Assembly (NCBI GenBank): GCA_965203685.1
Contig: OZ241908.1
Coordinates: 5,394,001 to 5,458,000 of the forward strand
Direction: 5' to 3'
DNA length: 64,000 bases
From: VXYL01 sp965203685
Lineage (GTDB): Bacteria; Pseudomonadota; Gammaproteobacteria; Pseudomonadales; Azotimanducaceae
A program made the translations under genes and the position numbers. Below are positions 44,103-52,900 of the stretch, in pieces (position 1 is the stretch's first letter; every line of letters starts with the position of its first letter). Under the pieces are notes generated by a model that saw only the letters and a program-made list of their open reading frames with translations, searched no databases and was not told where the DNA came from.

Positions 44103-45026
44103 CTAGCCGAAAGGCCACACCTCCAGTCCGTGGATGGCGTTGCGCACGTCCATCGACAGGTTGACCGACGCCAGGCGCTGGTTGCCGGCGAGGTCGTAGA
44201 CCACCACCGTCGAGGGCGAGGAGCCGCCCGCCACGACGGTTTCCGAAATCACCGCGAGCCCTCGGGCGAAGCCTTGCCGTGCGACGTGACCGTCGTCGAA
44301 CTCGGCGTTCAGAAGCTCCCGCGGTGAGTACCTAGGCACTGCCATGGCGCGGTCCTCGCTGTCGTCGCCGCGACCGGCGTAGCGCAACCGGTCGGCTTCG
44401 CTGTCGTTGAATAGGACGCCGTTGCGGAAGGGCTGCGCATTGTGCGTGCCGGCGGGGAGCTCGGCGCTCATCGACAGCGTGCTGCCGTTGAAGTGCGCCA
44501 TGCCGCCGGTGCGCAAACCGCTCAAGTAGAGCCCATTGTCGTCGCAGTGGACGTTGTTGATGTGCAACTTGTTGAGTTGCAGCGGCCCGTTGTCACCGTT
44601 CGGGTCGTACGCCCGCGCCACGAAGCGGAAACGCTGCAGATCGACCTGCATGGCCCAGGTGAATGCTTTCACATCGAGGTCGAAGCCGAGGATCGAGTCG
44701 AATCCCGTGGACGCAATGTAGAGCGTGCGCCCCCGGATGCTCGTCTCGTGGCAATGCTTCAGGTAGGGATTGCGCCAGGAGCCGATCGGTGAGAAGTCGG
44801 GGGCGAAGGCGAAAAGTTCGTCGCTCGCGGTGATATAGACCACGTCGCCGTCGAAGGCGATGCCGCGCAACCCGCGGTCCCCACCCCGGCCCGTCCAGTC
44901 GATGCCCGCGGCGTCCCAATCGAGTTTCCGTTCCGCCTGCTGGCGTTCGAGGTCCAACAGGTAGACGCCACCGTGGCTCTCGCCCTGCTGGCTGCCACGT
45001 ACGACCGACGTGGCGAGCAGTTTCAC
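44103..45026 (-). CDS. Cytoplasmic beta-propeller-like protein of unknown function
   Basis: This 307-residue protein has no signal peptide and repeated beta-blade features (LRGIAFDGDVVYITASDELF, SIRGRTLYIASTGFDSILGF, KLHINNVHCDDNGLYLSGLR). The HETS/HINNVH His-rich pattern recalls the DUF4915/TIGR03032-type propellers, which in other bacteria often accompany TPR or sulfotransferase genes. That link is by pattern and from memory, not by search. It lies 19 nt downstream of the TonB receptor gene, on the same strand, and probably belongs to its operon. Confidence 0.7.
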   Translation of the reverse strand: MKLLATSVVRGSQQGESHGGVYLLDLERQQAERKLDWDAAGIDWTGRGGDRGLRGIAFDGDVVYITASDELFAFAPDFSPIGSWRNPYLKHCHETSIRGRTLYIASTGFDSILGFDLDVKAFTWAMQVDLQRFRFVARAYDPNGDNGPLQLNKLHINNVHCDDNGLYLSGLRTGGMAHFNGSTLSMSAELPAGTHNAQPFRNGVLFNDSEADRLRYAGRGDDSEDRAMAVPRYSPRELLNAEFDDGHVARQGFARGLAVISETVVAGGSSPSTVVVYDLAGNQRLASVNLSMDVRNAIHGLEVWPFG

Positions 45027-45045
45027 ACCGACGCGCTAGCCTTGC

Positions 45046-47466
45046 TCAGAACCGGAACGTCGCGCTCAAGCCGATGCTGCGCGGCGCGACGTAGGAACGG
45101 ACGTTGCGGAACCGGGGATCGCCGAACTGCGCGGCCTGGTAGCCGCTGCCGCTGTCGAGCCAACTGATCGTCCGCTCGTCCCAGACGTTGTTGACCTCGA
45201 AGACGACTTGCGGGCCCTTGCGGGTTTCGATGCCGAGCTGGAAGTTGCTCTGCGTCCACGCCGGCTGCTTGCCTTCCGGGTCCTTGGCGATCGCGCTGCT
45301 GAGACCGTTGTAGACCTCCGACTGGTAGCTGGTGTCGTACCGCACCCAGAGGTCGCCGAGGCCGCGCCAGTCCCACACCGTGTATTCGAGCGCGAAGTAG
45401 TACTTGAACTCCGGCGAAATCGGCATGGTCGTGCCGTCGGTGACGACTTCGCCGCTCAAGAGCGTGAACTCGGAGTTGAACTCGGGGTTCGCGAGGAAGA
45501 TCCCTCCCTCGAAGCGCAGGCCGTCGCTGAGGCTGGCGTCCCAGTTGACCTCCACGCCCATGGTGCGCGCCGTGTCGCCGTTGATCATGCCGCGCAGCCA
45601 CCACTTGTCCTCGACGCCGCCCGCGTTATCGATCTGGATGTCGTTCCAGACCATGTAGAACGCCGAAATGTTCAGTTGGAGGCGGTTGTCGAACCACTCG
45701 CTCTTCAGGCCCGCCTCGTAGTTGTTGAGCTTGTCGGCACCGTAGTTCAGCGGCACCAGCCCGGTCGCCGCCGCGCGCTGGCTGTTGGACCCGCCGAGGC
45801 GGAAACCTTGGCTCACGAGCGCATAGAGCATGCGGTCGCTGTCGACGGCGTACTGCGCCGAGAGCTTGAGCGCGGTGTCCTGCTCCACGCCTTCGGCCCG
45901 ATAGGCGCCGTTCGAGTCGAGCCCCGATAGCGGCGGCAGACCTTGCGGAAACTGGAATTGATCGAACTCGTTGCGGTCGTATTCGAACCAACGCAGTCCC
46001 AGGGTCGTCGTCAGGCGGTCGCTCATGTCCAAGGACACCTCGCCAAACACGGCCGTCTGCTCGACGGCGCGGATGAACTGGTTGTAGAAGCCGATGTTGG
46101 ACGGCGCGAGCGGATAGTCGATGTGGTCGTACGCGGCGTAGTACGTGTAGGCGTAGTAGTTGGCGGTCTCCCACGCCACGGTGTCCATAAGCGACGGGTT
46201 CTGCGCGCCGAACAACCACTCGTCGTCCACGTCCTCGTAGAACGCGCCGACCATCCACTGGAAACGGCTCGCGCCGAGGGACGTCAGCCGCACCTCCTGG
46301 GAGAAGCGCTCCTGGGTCTGTTCGTTGAAGGTGGTGCCGAAGGTGTACTCCGAGTTGTAGAGCCCGTAGCCGTTGTACACGCCCCAGTACGCGTCCTTGT
46401 ACTGCTCGTAGACGTGGTTGTCCCACTCGTAGGCGATGTCGCGGTCGAACCAAGCACTGGTCGCCGAGAACTCCGCGCCGCCGAGGTCGCCCTTGAAGGT
46501 GAGCGACGTCTGCTGCCAGTCGTCGTCGCGGTACTCGTCGAAGAACTTGACGATCTTGAAGTCGCCGAGCGCCGGGTCGGACTCCCAGGAGCCGGTTGCC
46601 GAACTGCTCTGGCTGATGAGCCCAGCGATTGCCGTCCAGCGGTCGCTCAAGTCCCACGTGGCCGCGACGCGCCCACCGGAGACGTCGTATTCGTTGAAAT
46701 CGTCCTCGACGAAACGGGCATTGTCCTGGGTATCGGCCAAGTCGCGGCCGAGGACGTTGTCGACGTAGCCGCCCTCGTGGGAGGTGAAAGCGGCAACGCG
46801 GACCGCGAGACGATTGCTCAAGGGTACGTTGATGTGGCCGCTCAAGTCGTGGCTGGGCTCTCCTTCGCTGGTTGCATATGCGCTGGCGTCGATCTGCGCG
46901 CTGAAGCCGCTCGGATCCGGCTTGTTGGTGATGACGCGCAACGTGCCGGACTGCGAACTCGAGCCGAAGAGCGTGCCCTGCGGCCCCGGCAACGCCTCGA
47001 CGCGCTCGATGTCCACGAGCCAGGGATCGACCTGCTGCGAGTTGGTGGTGAGCGGCTGTTCGTCGAGGTAGACCGCCGTCATGCTGTCGGTGCGGTACTC
47101 CGAGGACCCGGTGGATACGCCCCGGAATACCACGGAGTTGCGGCCCGGTACGGCGTTCACCAGCGCGATGCTCGGCAGCGCGTCGATGTACTCCTTCATG
47201 TCGCGGGCGCGCAGGCGTTCGAGGTCGTCGGTGGTGAAGGCCGTGATGCTCTGCGCAAGGTCCTGCATGTTGGCCTCGCGCTTCGTTGCCGTGACGATGA
47301 CCTCCTCGATCATGCGCCCTTGCGCGTCCTCCTCCGGCTCTGCTTCCTGCGCAACGACGGCGAGCGGCGAGTGCGCCACCATGATGGCGACGGCCAACGG
47401 CTTTAGCCGGAAGGCCGGTCCCAACGGCGCGTTCGGACTGGTGGCGCGAACTCGGTTGCTCGCCAT
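45046..47466 (-). CDS. TonB-dependent outer-membrane receptor
   Basis: This gated outer-membrane transporter of 806 residues has a start at ATG 47466 with a strong GGGAGGGG ribosome site; the signal sequence ends near LAVVAQEA. The TonB-box/plug start is IEEVIVTATKREANMQDLAQ, and the plug domain shows SIALVNAVPGRNSVVFRGVS and PQGTLFGSSSQSGTLRVITN. A 22-strand barrel follows, ending in SIGLSATFRF with the C-terminal Phe used by the BAM machinery. It is in the CirA-like/sphingomonad-type group with no known ligand. It is divergent from the hydroxylase-sulfotransferase pair. Confidence 0.93.
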   Translation of the reverse strand: MASNRVRATSPNAPLGPAFRLKPLAVAIMVAHSPLAVVAQEAEPEEDAQGRMIEEVIVTATKREANMQDLAQSITAFTTDDLERLRARDMKEYIDALPSIALVNAVPGRNSVVFRGVSTGSSEYRTDSMTAVYLDEQPLTTNSQQVDPWLVDIERVEALPGPQGTLFGSSSQSGTLRVITNKPDPSGFSAQIDASAYATSEGEPSHDLSGHINVPLSNRLAVRVAAFTSHEGGYVDNVLGRDLADTQDNARFVEDDFNEYDVSGGRVAATWDLSDRWTAIAGLISQSSSATGSWESDPALGDFKIVKFFDEYRDDDWQQTSLTFKGDLGGAEFSATSAWFDRDIAYEWDNHVYEQYKDAYWGVYNGYGLYNSEYTFGTTFNEQTQERFSQEVRLTSLGASRFQWMVGAFYEDVDDEWLFGAQNPSLMDTVAWETANYYAYTYYAAYDHIDYPLAPSNIGFYNQFIRAVEQTAVFGEVSLDMSDRLTTTLGLRWFEYDRNEFDQFQFPQGLPPLSGLDSNGAYRAEGVEQDTALKLSAQYAVDSDRMLYALVSQGFRLGGSNSQRAAATGLVPLNYGADKLNNYEAGLKSEWFDNRLQLNISAFYMVWNDIQIDNAGGVEDKWWLRGMINGDTARTMGVEVNWDASLSDGLRFEGGIFLANPEFNSEFTLLSGEVVTDGTTMPISPEFKYYFALEYTVWDWRGLGDLWVRYDTSYQSEVYNGLSSAIAKDPEGKQPAWTQSNFQLGIETRKGPQVVFEVNNVWDERTISWLDSGSGYQAAQFGDPRFRNVRSYVAPRSIGLSATFRF

Positions 47467-47503
47467 CGGACTCCCCTCCCTCCGCGAGAATGGTCCTCGT
47501 CCC

Positions 47504-47532
47504 ATTAGGCTAGTACGGCGGGGTGATGTCAA
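47504..47532 (-). promoter_or_regulatory. Promoter for the TonB receptor operon
   Basis: On the minus strand a consensus -35 TTGACA (47527-47532) is 17 nt from CCTAAT (47504-47509), 38 nt upstream of the receptor start. On the plus strand TACAAT (47538-47543) could be a -10 for the divergent hydroxylase gene, without a clear -35. Confidence 0.5.
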
Positions 47533-47591
47533 CCGCGTACAATGCCGACGCACTGGCCACGACACCGGTTGTCGCGCAGCGGGGCGATACC

Positions 47592-48188
47592 ATGTCCGGA
47601 GACGACGCAAGTCATCGAACGCGGGACCTGGGTCCGTTCGATTGCCGCGGGTTGATCGATGCGGTGCAGCAACTCGACGAGGCGGCTTGGACTGAGAAGA
47701 CCTACCGCCAAGAGTCTTTCAATGTCCATCGGAGCACCGAGTCCATCGTGCTGTGCTTCCTGGATCTCGACCGATGGCCGAATCTTGCCATCGGACGCGA
47801 AGTGGGCTGGGACCGCCTTGGCGCCGCCGCCGAACCCGTCATGGAGACCATCATCGGCCGCCACTACGAACCCGGCGGGTCGGTGATCCGTGCCATGGCG
47901 GTGCGACTCCGCCCGGGCGCTCGCATCACACCCCATGTCGACGAGCACGAGTCGCTCAAGATCAGCCACCGCATTCACGTGCCCTTGATCACCAACGCCC
48001 GGGTCAGGTTCTTCATCGACGGAGTTCCGCACCGCTTCGAGCCGGGTCGCGCGGTCGAGATCAACAACCAGCTGTCGCACTCGGTCATGAACGACGGGAA
48101 GAGCAGCCGCGTCCATTTCATCTTCGACTATCTCCCGCCTGCACAACTGTCGGCACCGCTCGTCGCCCGTTCCTCCAGCGACCGCTGA
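47592..48188 (+). CDS. Aspartyl/asparaginyl beta-hydroxylase-like 2-oxoglutarate dioxygenase
   Basis: This 198-residue protein is of the Asp_Arg_Hydrox type. Iron ligands are H115-x-D117 (TPHVDEHES) and H163 (LSHSVMNDG), with R173 likely binding 2-oxoglutarate and RIHVPL matching the second core strand. Relatives hydroxylate Asp/Asn in proteins or free amino-acid units. The ATG 47592 is chosen; the frame opens earlier at 47523. Its stop overlaps the start of the TPR-sulfotransferase gene (TGATG), so the two are coupled and may act on one target. Confidence 0.87.
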   Translation: MSGDDASHRTRDLGPFDCRGLIDAVQQLDEAAWTEKTYRQESFNVHRSTESIVLCFLDLDRWPNLAIGREVGWDRLGAAAEPVMETIIGRHYEPGGSVIRAMAVRLRPGARITPHVDEHESLKISHRIHVPLITNARVRFFIDGVPHRFEPGRAVEINNQLSHSVMNDGKSSRVHFIFDYLPPAQLSAPLVARSSSDR

Positions 48189-50200
48189 TGGCGCTTCACG
48201 CGGACAGCATCCAGCACGCGATTGCGGCCATGAAGGCCAACCGCCCCCTGCGCACGGAAGAGATCTGCCGCGACTACCTGCTGATGAATCCCGGCAGCGT
48301 GCAACACCTTTCGCTGCTCGGACGCGCATTGGCGAAGCAAGGGCGCCTGGTTGAGGCCGCTACACAAATCGAGCAAGCGATGGCGCTGGCACCGGACGTT
48401 CCGTTGCTCCATGAGGATCTTGGCAGCGTCCGGGCGCAGCAGGGCCGTTACGAGGATGCGATCGCCTTGTTCGAAAAGGCGATCCGTCTCGATCCGCGTG
48501 CGGCGTCCGCGCATCGAAAGCTCGGCCAAGCACTCGCCGCCGTTGGTCGGGGTGACGAGGCAGATCGGCACTTCGAGTCCTATTTCGATCGCGATCCGGC
48601 GGCCGGTCGCGTGGCCGAGGGCGCCGACCATCTCCGCGCCGGTCGCGCGGACGACGCCATCAAGGTGTTGCGCGGGCTCCTTCGCGACCACCCGGACAAC
48701 GTCGACGCCATGCGCTATCTCGCGATCGCGAATTGGCGGGAGAAGAAGAAGCCCGGGGACGCGGAGGCTTGGCTGCGCCGGGCGACGGCAACGGCACCCG
48801 ACTTCACCGCTGCTTGGCTGACCCTCGGCCTCGTGCTCCTCGACAACAACAAGCCGGGCGACGCGATCGACGCGTATCAACACGCCGTAGCCCTCGCCCC
48901 GGACAACGCCGCGGCTTGGGCGGGCGCAGGCAACGCCTACGCCCAAGCCGGACAGCAGGAGAAGAGCGTCGACGCCTACGCGAAATCCGTCGCACTGAAT
49001 CCGCGCGCAGCGGGCGTCCACATGAGCCACGGCCACGCCCTGAAGACCGTCGGCGACCAGGACGCGGCGCTGGCCGCCTACCGTGCCGCGATCTCCGAGC
49101 GGCCTCGTTTCGGCGAGGTCTACTGGAGCATGGCCAACCTCAAGGTGTTCCGTTTCGAGGACGCCGAGATGGCAGCCATGCAAGAACAGCTTGCCCGTGG
49201 CGATCTCAGCGACAGCGAGCGGATCCACTTCTCGTTCGCGCTCGGCAAGGGCTACGAGGACAAGGGCGACTACGACGCCGCATGGTCCCACTACGACGCT
49301 GGCAACCGGCTGCAGCGACCGCTGGTCAAACACGATCCACTCGAGCTTGAAAAGCGCCACCAGGACATCCGCGCCGTTTTCGACCGTGATTTCATGGCGC
49401 GTCACGCTGGCAGCGGCCACGAGGCGACGGACCCGATCCTCATCGTCGGCCTCCCCCGGTCGGGCTCCACCCTGATCGAGCAGATACTCGCGAGTCACAG
49501 CCAAGTGGAGGGGACGTCGGAGCTACCGACGCTCGGTCAGATCGCGACCTCGATCGGTCGATTCCGGCGCGACGACGTCCAGTTTCCGGCGGCTGTCCTC
49601 GACTTAGACGGGCAGGACTGGCGGGCGTACGGCCAGCGCTACTTGGAGGATACATCCCGGCATCGCTTCGAGGACCGACCGTTCTTCACCGACAAGATGC
49701 CGAACAACTTCCCGCTCCTCGGGCTGCTGCACCTGATTCTGCCCAACGCCAAGATCATCGATGCGCGGCGGCACCCTTTGGATAGTTGCCTCGGCTGCTA
49801 CAAGCAGTTGTTCGCCAAGGGTCAGAACTTCACCTACGACCTCGACGACCTCGCGCACTACTATCGGCACTACGACGCCATGATGACCCATTGGCACGAC
49901 GTCCTGCCCGGGCGCATCCTGACAGTGCACTACGAGGACACGGTCACCGACCTCGAAGGCCAGGTACGACGCATACTCGAACACTGCGGCCTCGCATTCG
50001 AGCCGGGCTGCGTCCGCTTCTTCGAGACGCGTCGGCCGGTGCGGACGGCGAGTTCGGAACAGGTTCGCCAACCGATCTACTACGACGCGGTCGGGAAGTG
50101 GCGGTCGTACGACAAGCACCTCGAGTGGCTCGTCGAGGATTTGCAGGACGTTCTCGACGCGCTGCCGGACTCGGTCAAAGCCGCGCATCGGATGACCTAG
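48188..50200 (+). CDS. TPR-repeat sulfotransferase
   Basis: This 670-residue protein joins about nine tetratricopeptide repeats (residues roughly 5-350; for example HRKLGQALAAVGRGDEADRH, AWAGAGNAYAQAGQQEKSVD) to a C-terminal sulfotransferase domain (about 412-660). The PAPS 5'-phosphosulfate loop is ILIVGLPRSGSTLIEQILAS near 417, with the 3'-phosphate region near RRHPLDSCLGCYKQLF. GRILTVHYEDTV and YYDAVGKWRSYDKHLEWL complete the fold. TPRs suggest a protein or peptide partner. It is likely cytoplasmic or inner-membrane associated; its acceptor is unknown. Confidence 0.9.
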   Translation: MALHADSIQHAIAAMKANRPLRTEEICRDYLLMNPGSVQHLSLLGRALAKQGRLVEAATQIEQAMALAPDVPLLHEDLGSVRAQQGRYEDAIALFEKAIRLDPRAASAHRKLGQALAAVGRGDEADRHFESYFDRDPAAGRVAEGADHLRAGRADDAIKVLRGLLRDHPDNVDAMRYLAIANWREKKKPGDAEAWLRRATATAPDFTAAWLTLGLVLLDNNKPGDAIDAYQHAVALAPDNAAAWAGAGNAYAQAGQQEKSVDAYAKSVALNPRAAGVHMSHGHALKTVGDQDAALAAYRAAISERPRFGEVYWSMANLKVFRFEDAEMAAMQEQLARGDLSDSERIHFSFALGKGYEDKGDYDAAWSHYDAGNRLQRPLVKHDPLELEKRHQDIRAVFDRDFMARHAGSGHEATDPILIVGLPRSGSTLIEQILASHSQVEGTSELPTLGQIATSIGRFRRDDVQFPAAVLDLDGQDWRAYGQRYLEDTSRHRFEDRPFFTDKMPNNFPLLGLLHLILPNAKIIDARRHPLDSCLGCYKQLFAKGQNFTYDLDDLAHYYRHYDAMMTHWHDVLPGRILTVHYEDTVTDLEGQVRRILEHCGLAFEPGCVRFFETRRPVRTASSEQVRQPIYYDAVGKWRSYDKHLEWLVEDLQDVLDALPDSVKAAHRMT

Positions 50201-50210
50201 CGGAGCCTAG

Positions 50211-50281
50211 GGTACGCGGGCCTCCCGGCCCGCAATGGGCCTTGCACTGGCCCGGAATGCCGACGAAGACGTCCGCGTACC
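50211..50281. repeat. REP-like palindrome pair, locus 6
   Basis: Left unit 50211-50234: GGTAC, GCGGGCC-TCCC-GGCCCGC, A. Right unit 50258-50281: a degenerate copy ending in GTCCGC-GTACC. The pair is inverted and lies exactly between the convergent sulfotransferase and vapC genes. Confidence 0.75.
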
Positions 50282-50282
50282 G

Positions 50283-50714
50283 TCAGCCGGCGAGCGGGTG
50301 CCGCCAGACCAGGCCCGTGAAACGGCTGTAGTTGGCGTCGGTCGTGATCCACTCGCAGCCGTGCTCGATGGCCATGGCGGCGAAATAGGCGTCGCGGACC
50401 ACGTTGCCCGTGGCGACTGTCGATGCGCACAGCTTGGCGAAGATCTCCCAATGCCGTCGGCCCGGAGCCACGGCGACACGATTGGGCTGGTCGCGGAGTT
50501 GAGCCGCGAAGACCATCGCTTCGGCCAGCGACGTTGGCCGTCGAAACACTTGGGCGTTCGTGACGAGCATGAGGAACCGGCTGACCACGAGTTCGCTTAA
50601 GCCGAACGCGGCGTCCGCGTTGATGACGGTCTCAAGCCAGTCCCGCAACGCCTGGTGATCCGGCATGTCGCGGCGGTGCGCGGCGACGAGAACGTCGGCA
50701 TCCGGGAGGATCAA
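50283..50714 (-). CDS. vapC: VapC-type PIN-domain toxin
   Basis: This is a predicted RNA-cleaving toxin of 143 residues. The acidic site expected of PIN domains is present: D5 (ILPDADVLVAAH), E41 (LSELVVSRF), D108 (NVVRDAYFAAMA) and D126 (WITTDANYSRF). Its start overlaps the antitoxin stop by 4 nt, as usual in vapBC. It is intact, unlike the relic pair at 43.7 kb. Confidence 0.92.
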   Translation of the reverse strand: MILPDADVLVAAHRRDMPDHQALRDWLETVINADAAFGLSELVVSRFLMLVTNAQVFRRPTSLAEAMVFAAQLRDQPNRVAVAPGRRHWEIFAKLCASTVATGNVVRDAYFAAMAIEHGCEWITTDANYSRFTGLVWRHPLAG

Positions 50715-50950
50715 CGGATCGTCTGCCTTGAGTCGACGGCTGCGGATGCATCGTCAAGGTCGATGCCGGCGTGCATGCCCCCGTCGCCCGATGTCAGCAG
50801 CCGGATCCGCTTGCGCGGTTCGCTGCCGGTCTGCGCCATGCGTGCTCGCAGCGATTCCTCGATCAAGGCCGTCAAGGTCATGCCAGCGGCCGCAGCGTAG
50901 CTCTTCGCGTCCCGCAACAGGGTGTCGTCGAGTCGGATCGTGGTACGCAT
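50711..50950 (-). CDS. vapB: VapB-type antitoxin, ribbon-helix-helix
   Basis: This 79-residue antitoxin has an N-terminal ribbon-helix-helix (MRTTIRLDDTLLRDAKSYAA, then MTLTALIEESLRARM) for DNA binding and an acidic C-terminal tail that would wrap VapC. It is first in the operon and followed directly by vapC. Dyad and direct-repeat sites just upstream fit autoregulation. Confidence 0.9.
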   Translation of the reverse strand: MRTTIRLDDTLLRDAKSYAAAAGMTLTALIEESLRARMAQTGSEPRKRIRLLTSGDGGMHAGIDLDDASAAVDSRQTIR

Positions 50951-50958
50951 GCATCAAA

Positions 50959-50991
50959 ACATATCAGCAAAGCATAAATATGTCTATCAGC
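50959..50991 (-). promoter_or_regulatory. Candidate vapBC operator
   Basis: An inverted repeat ACATAT (50959-50964) / ATATGT (50978-50983) overlaps two direct copies of TATCAGC starting at 50962 and 50985, 23 nt apart. The segment is AT-rich in a GC-rich genome and begins 9 nt upstream of the vapB start, a typical place for RHH autorepressor sites. Confidence 0.45.
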
Positions 50992-50993
50992 TT

Positions 50994-51040
50994 GGTACGC
51001 GGGCCTTCGGCCAGCATGCGGACGGGGACGTCCGCGCACC
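50994..51040. repeat. REP-like palindrome pair, locus 7
   Basis: Left unit 50994-51016 (GGTACGCGGGCCTTCGGCC core, one arm slightly shortened) and right unit 51017-51040 (GCGGACG-GGGA-CGTCCGC then GCACC) abut with no spacer. It lies between vapB's upstream region and the end of the TRAP permease gene. Confidence 0.75.
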
Positions 51041-51042
51041 CC

Positions 51043-52413
51043 TTAGTAGAGAACGCTTGGGAGCCAGGTGGCCAACTGCGGGGCTACCACCAGCACCGCC
51101 ATGAGGACGAGTTGCAGCGCAACAAAGGGCACCACGCCCCGGTAGATGTCCAGCGTGGCGACCTCTGGCGGCGCCACTCCGCGCAGGTAGAACAGCGCGA
51201 ACCCGAAGGGCGGCGTCAGGAACGAGGTCTGCAGGTTAACGGCGATCAGCACGCCCAGCCAAACCGGGTCCAGCCCCATCGCCAGCAGGATGGGCGCGAC
51301 GATGGGTACCACGACGTAGGTGATCTCCACGAAGTCCAAGATGAAACCGAGCACGAAGATGACCACCATCACGATCGCGGTTGCGCCCCAGACGCCGCCC
51401 GGCATGTCCTCGAACAGCCCCTGGACGAGGTCGTCGCCGCCGTAGCCGCGGAAAACGAGGGAAAACACCGACGCGCCGATCAGGATGAAGAACACCATGG
51501 CCGTCGTCTTCAACGTCGAGCGGCAGATGTCCTTGACCACGGGGAAGCTGAGCGAGCGGTAGGCGACGGCCAGGAACACGGCGCCCAACGCCCCGACCCC
51601 GGCGGCCTCCGTCGGCGTCGCATACCCAGCCAGGATCGAGCCGAGAACGGCCACGATCAGCAGCAGGGGCGGTGCCAGGCCCTTCAGAAGTTGCGGCAGG
51701 ACACCATGATCGGGGCGCGCCTCCTTGCGTCCGGGCGCACGTTCGGGTTTCAGCAAGGCCGCGGTCGCGATGTAGGCAAGGTAAAGGCCGACTAGGACGA
51801 GGCCAGGGAGAAGCGATCCTGCGAACAGATCCCCCACTGAAACCGTCTTCGGCGAGAAGACTCCCTGGCTGAGTTGCGCCTCGCTATAGGCGCTCGACAG
51901 GACGTCGCCTAGGAGCACCAGGGCGATCGAGGGAGGGATGATCTGGCCAAGCGTCCCGGTCGCGCAGATCGTGCCCGTGGCGAGGCGGGTGTCGTAGCCG
52001 TGGCGGAGCATCGTCGGCAGCGCCAGGAGTCCCATCGTCACCACGGTCGCCCCGACGATGCCGGTGCTTGCCGCGAGCAGCATCCCGACGACGGTGACCG
52101 CCATGCCAAGTCCTCCCCGCAAGCGGCCCATCAGCACCGAAAGGCTCTCAAGCAGGGTCGCGGCGATCCGCGTACGTTCGAGCGTCACGCCCATGAGTAC
52201 GAAGAGGGGTACTGCGATCAGGGTTTGGTTGGTGACGATGCCGTAGAGCCGCGACGGCAAGAAACCGAGGTCTGACAAGTCGAAGACGCCGAACGCCGCG
52301 CCGCCGAGCGCGAACAGCAACGCGACGCCAGCCAGCGTCGGCGCCACCGCGTAGCCGGCGAGCAGGGCCACGAACACCGCGGCGAACAGCAGGAGCGGGA
52401 GGAACTCAACCAC
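51043..52413 (-). CDS. TRAP transporter large permease, DctM family
   Basis: This is the ion-coupled membrane channel of a TRAP transporter, 456 residues with about 12 hydrophobic segments. Typical blocks are LFVLMGVTLERTRIAATLLE, GTICATGTLGQIIPPSIALV and NLQTSFLTPPFGFALFYLRG. The last is shared by permeases of the TakM/mannitol-type branch. It overlaps the small permease by 8 nt. No receptor gene adjoins; the TakP-type receptor at 21158 is of the matching branch and is the likely partner. Confidence 0.92.
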   Translation of the reverse strand: MVEFLPLLLFAAVFVALLAGYAVAPTLAGVALLFALGGAAFGVFDLSDLGFLPSRLYGIVTNQTLIAVPLFVLMGVTLERTRIAATLLESLSVLMGRLRGGLGMAVTVVGMLLAASTGIVGATVVTMGLLALPTMLRHGYDTRLATGTICATGTLGQIIPPSIALVLLGDVLSSAYSEAQLSQGVFSPKTVSVGDLFAGSLLPGLVLVGLYLAYIATAALLKPERAPGRKEARPDHGVLPQLLKGLAPPLLLIVAVLGSILAGYATPTEAAGVGALGAVFLAVAYRSLSFPVVKDICRSTLKTTAMVFFILIGASVFSLVFRGYGGDDLVQGLFEDMPGGVWGATAIVMVVIFVLGFILDFVEITYVVVPIVAPILLAMGLDPVWLGVLIAVNLQTSFLTPPFGFALFYLRGVAPPEVATLDIYRGVVPFVALQLVLMAVLVVAPQLATWLPSVLY

Positions 52414-52900
52414 CCCGGACCTTCGCTTTGCCCAATACGAGAGCTTCGCGGAGCGCCAACGAGCCCGCCTGCAGCAACAGCAACGCTGCCGACACCGGGA
52501 TGAGGGTCTTCAACAGGAAGACCGCCGGTATCCCCGCCACCTCCGGTGATCCCTCGAGGACGGCCCAGGACTCAGCGGCGTAGGGCCAACTCACGATCAC
52601 GATGGTGGCGCAAAGCGGCATGAGCAGGAGGACGTGGCCAACCAGGTTGACGGTTGCCTTGCGCATCTCCGGCATGCGCGAGTAGAGGAGGTCCACGCGG
52701 ACGTGGGCGTCGTGCTGGAGCGCGTAGGCGAGTCCGCACAGGAACGCCGCGCCGTGCATGTAGACCACGCTTTCCTGCAGGAAGATCGCGCCGGTGTCGA
52801 ACGCGTAGCGCAGCACCACCACCACGCACGTCACGCCCACCATCCCTAGGTTCAGCCATGCGACGCCCCGGCCGATCGCATCCACCACGCGGTCGATCAT
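52406..52900 (-). CDS. TRAP transporter small permease, DctQ family
   Basis: This is the 164-residue small membrane subunit with four hydrophobic helices. Its start (ATG 52900) overlaps the ubiA stop in ATGA; earlier in-frame starts run through ubiA and are rejected. Blocks such as YAFDTGAIFLQESVVYMHGA and DAHVRVDLLYSRM match DctQ proteins. It is required with DctM for transport. Confidence 0.9.
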   Translation of the reverse strand: MIDRVVDAIGRGVAWLNLGMVGVTCVVVVLRYAFDTGAIFLQESVVYMHGAAFLCGLAYALQHDAHVRVDLLYSRMPEMRKATVNLVGHVLLLMPLCATIVIVSWPYAAESWAVLEGSPEVAGIPAVFLLKTLIPVSAALLLLQAGSLALREALVLGKAKVRGG

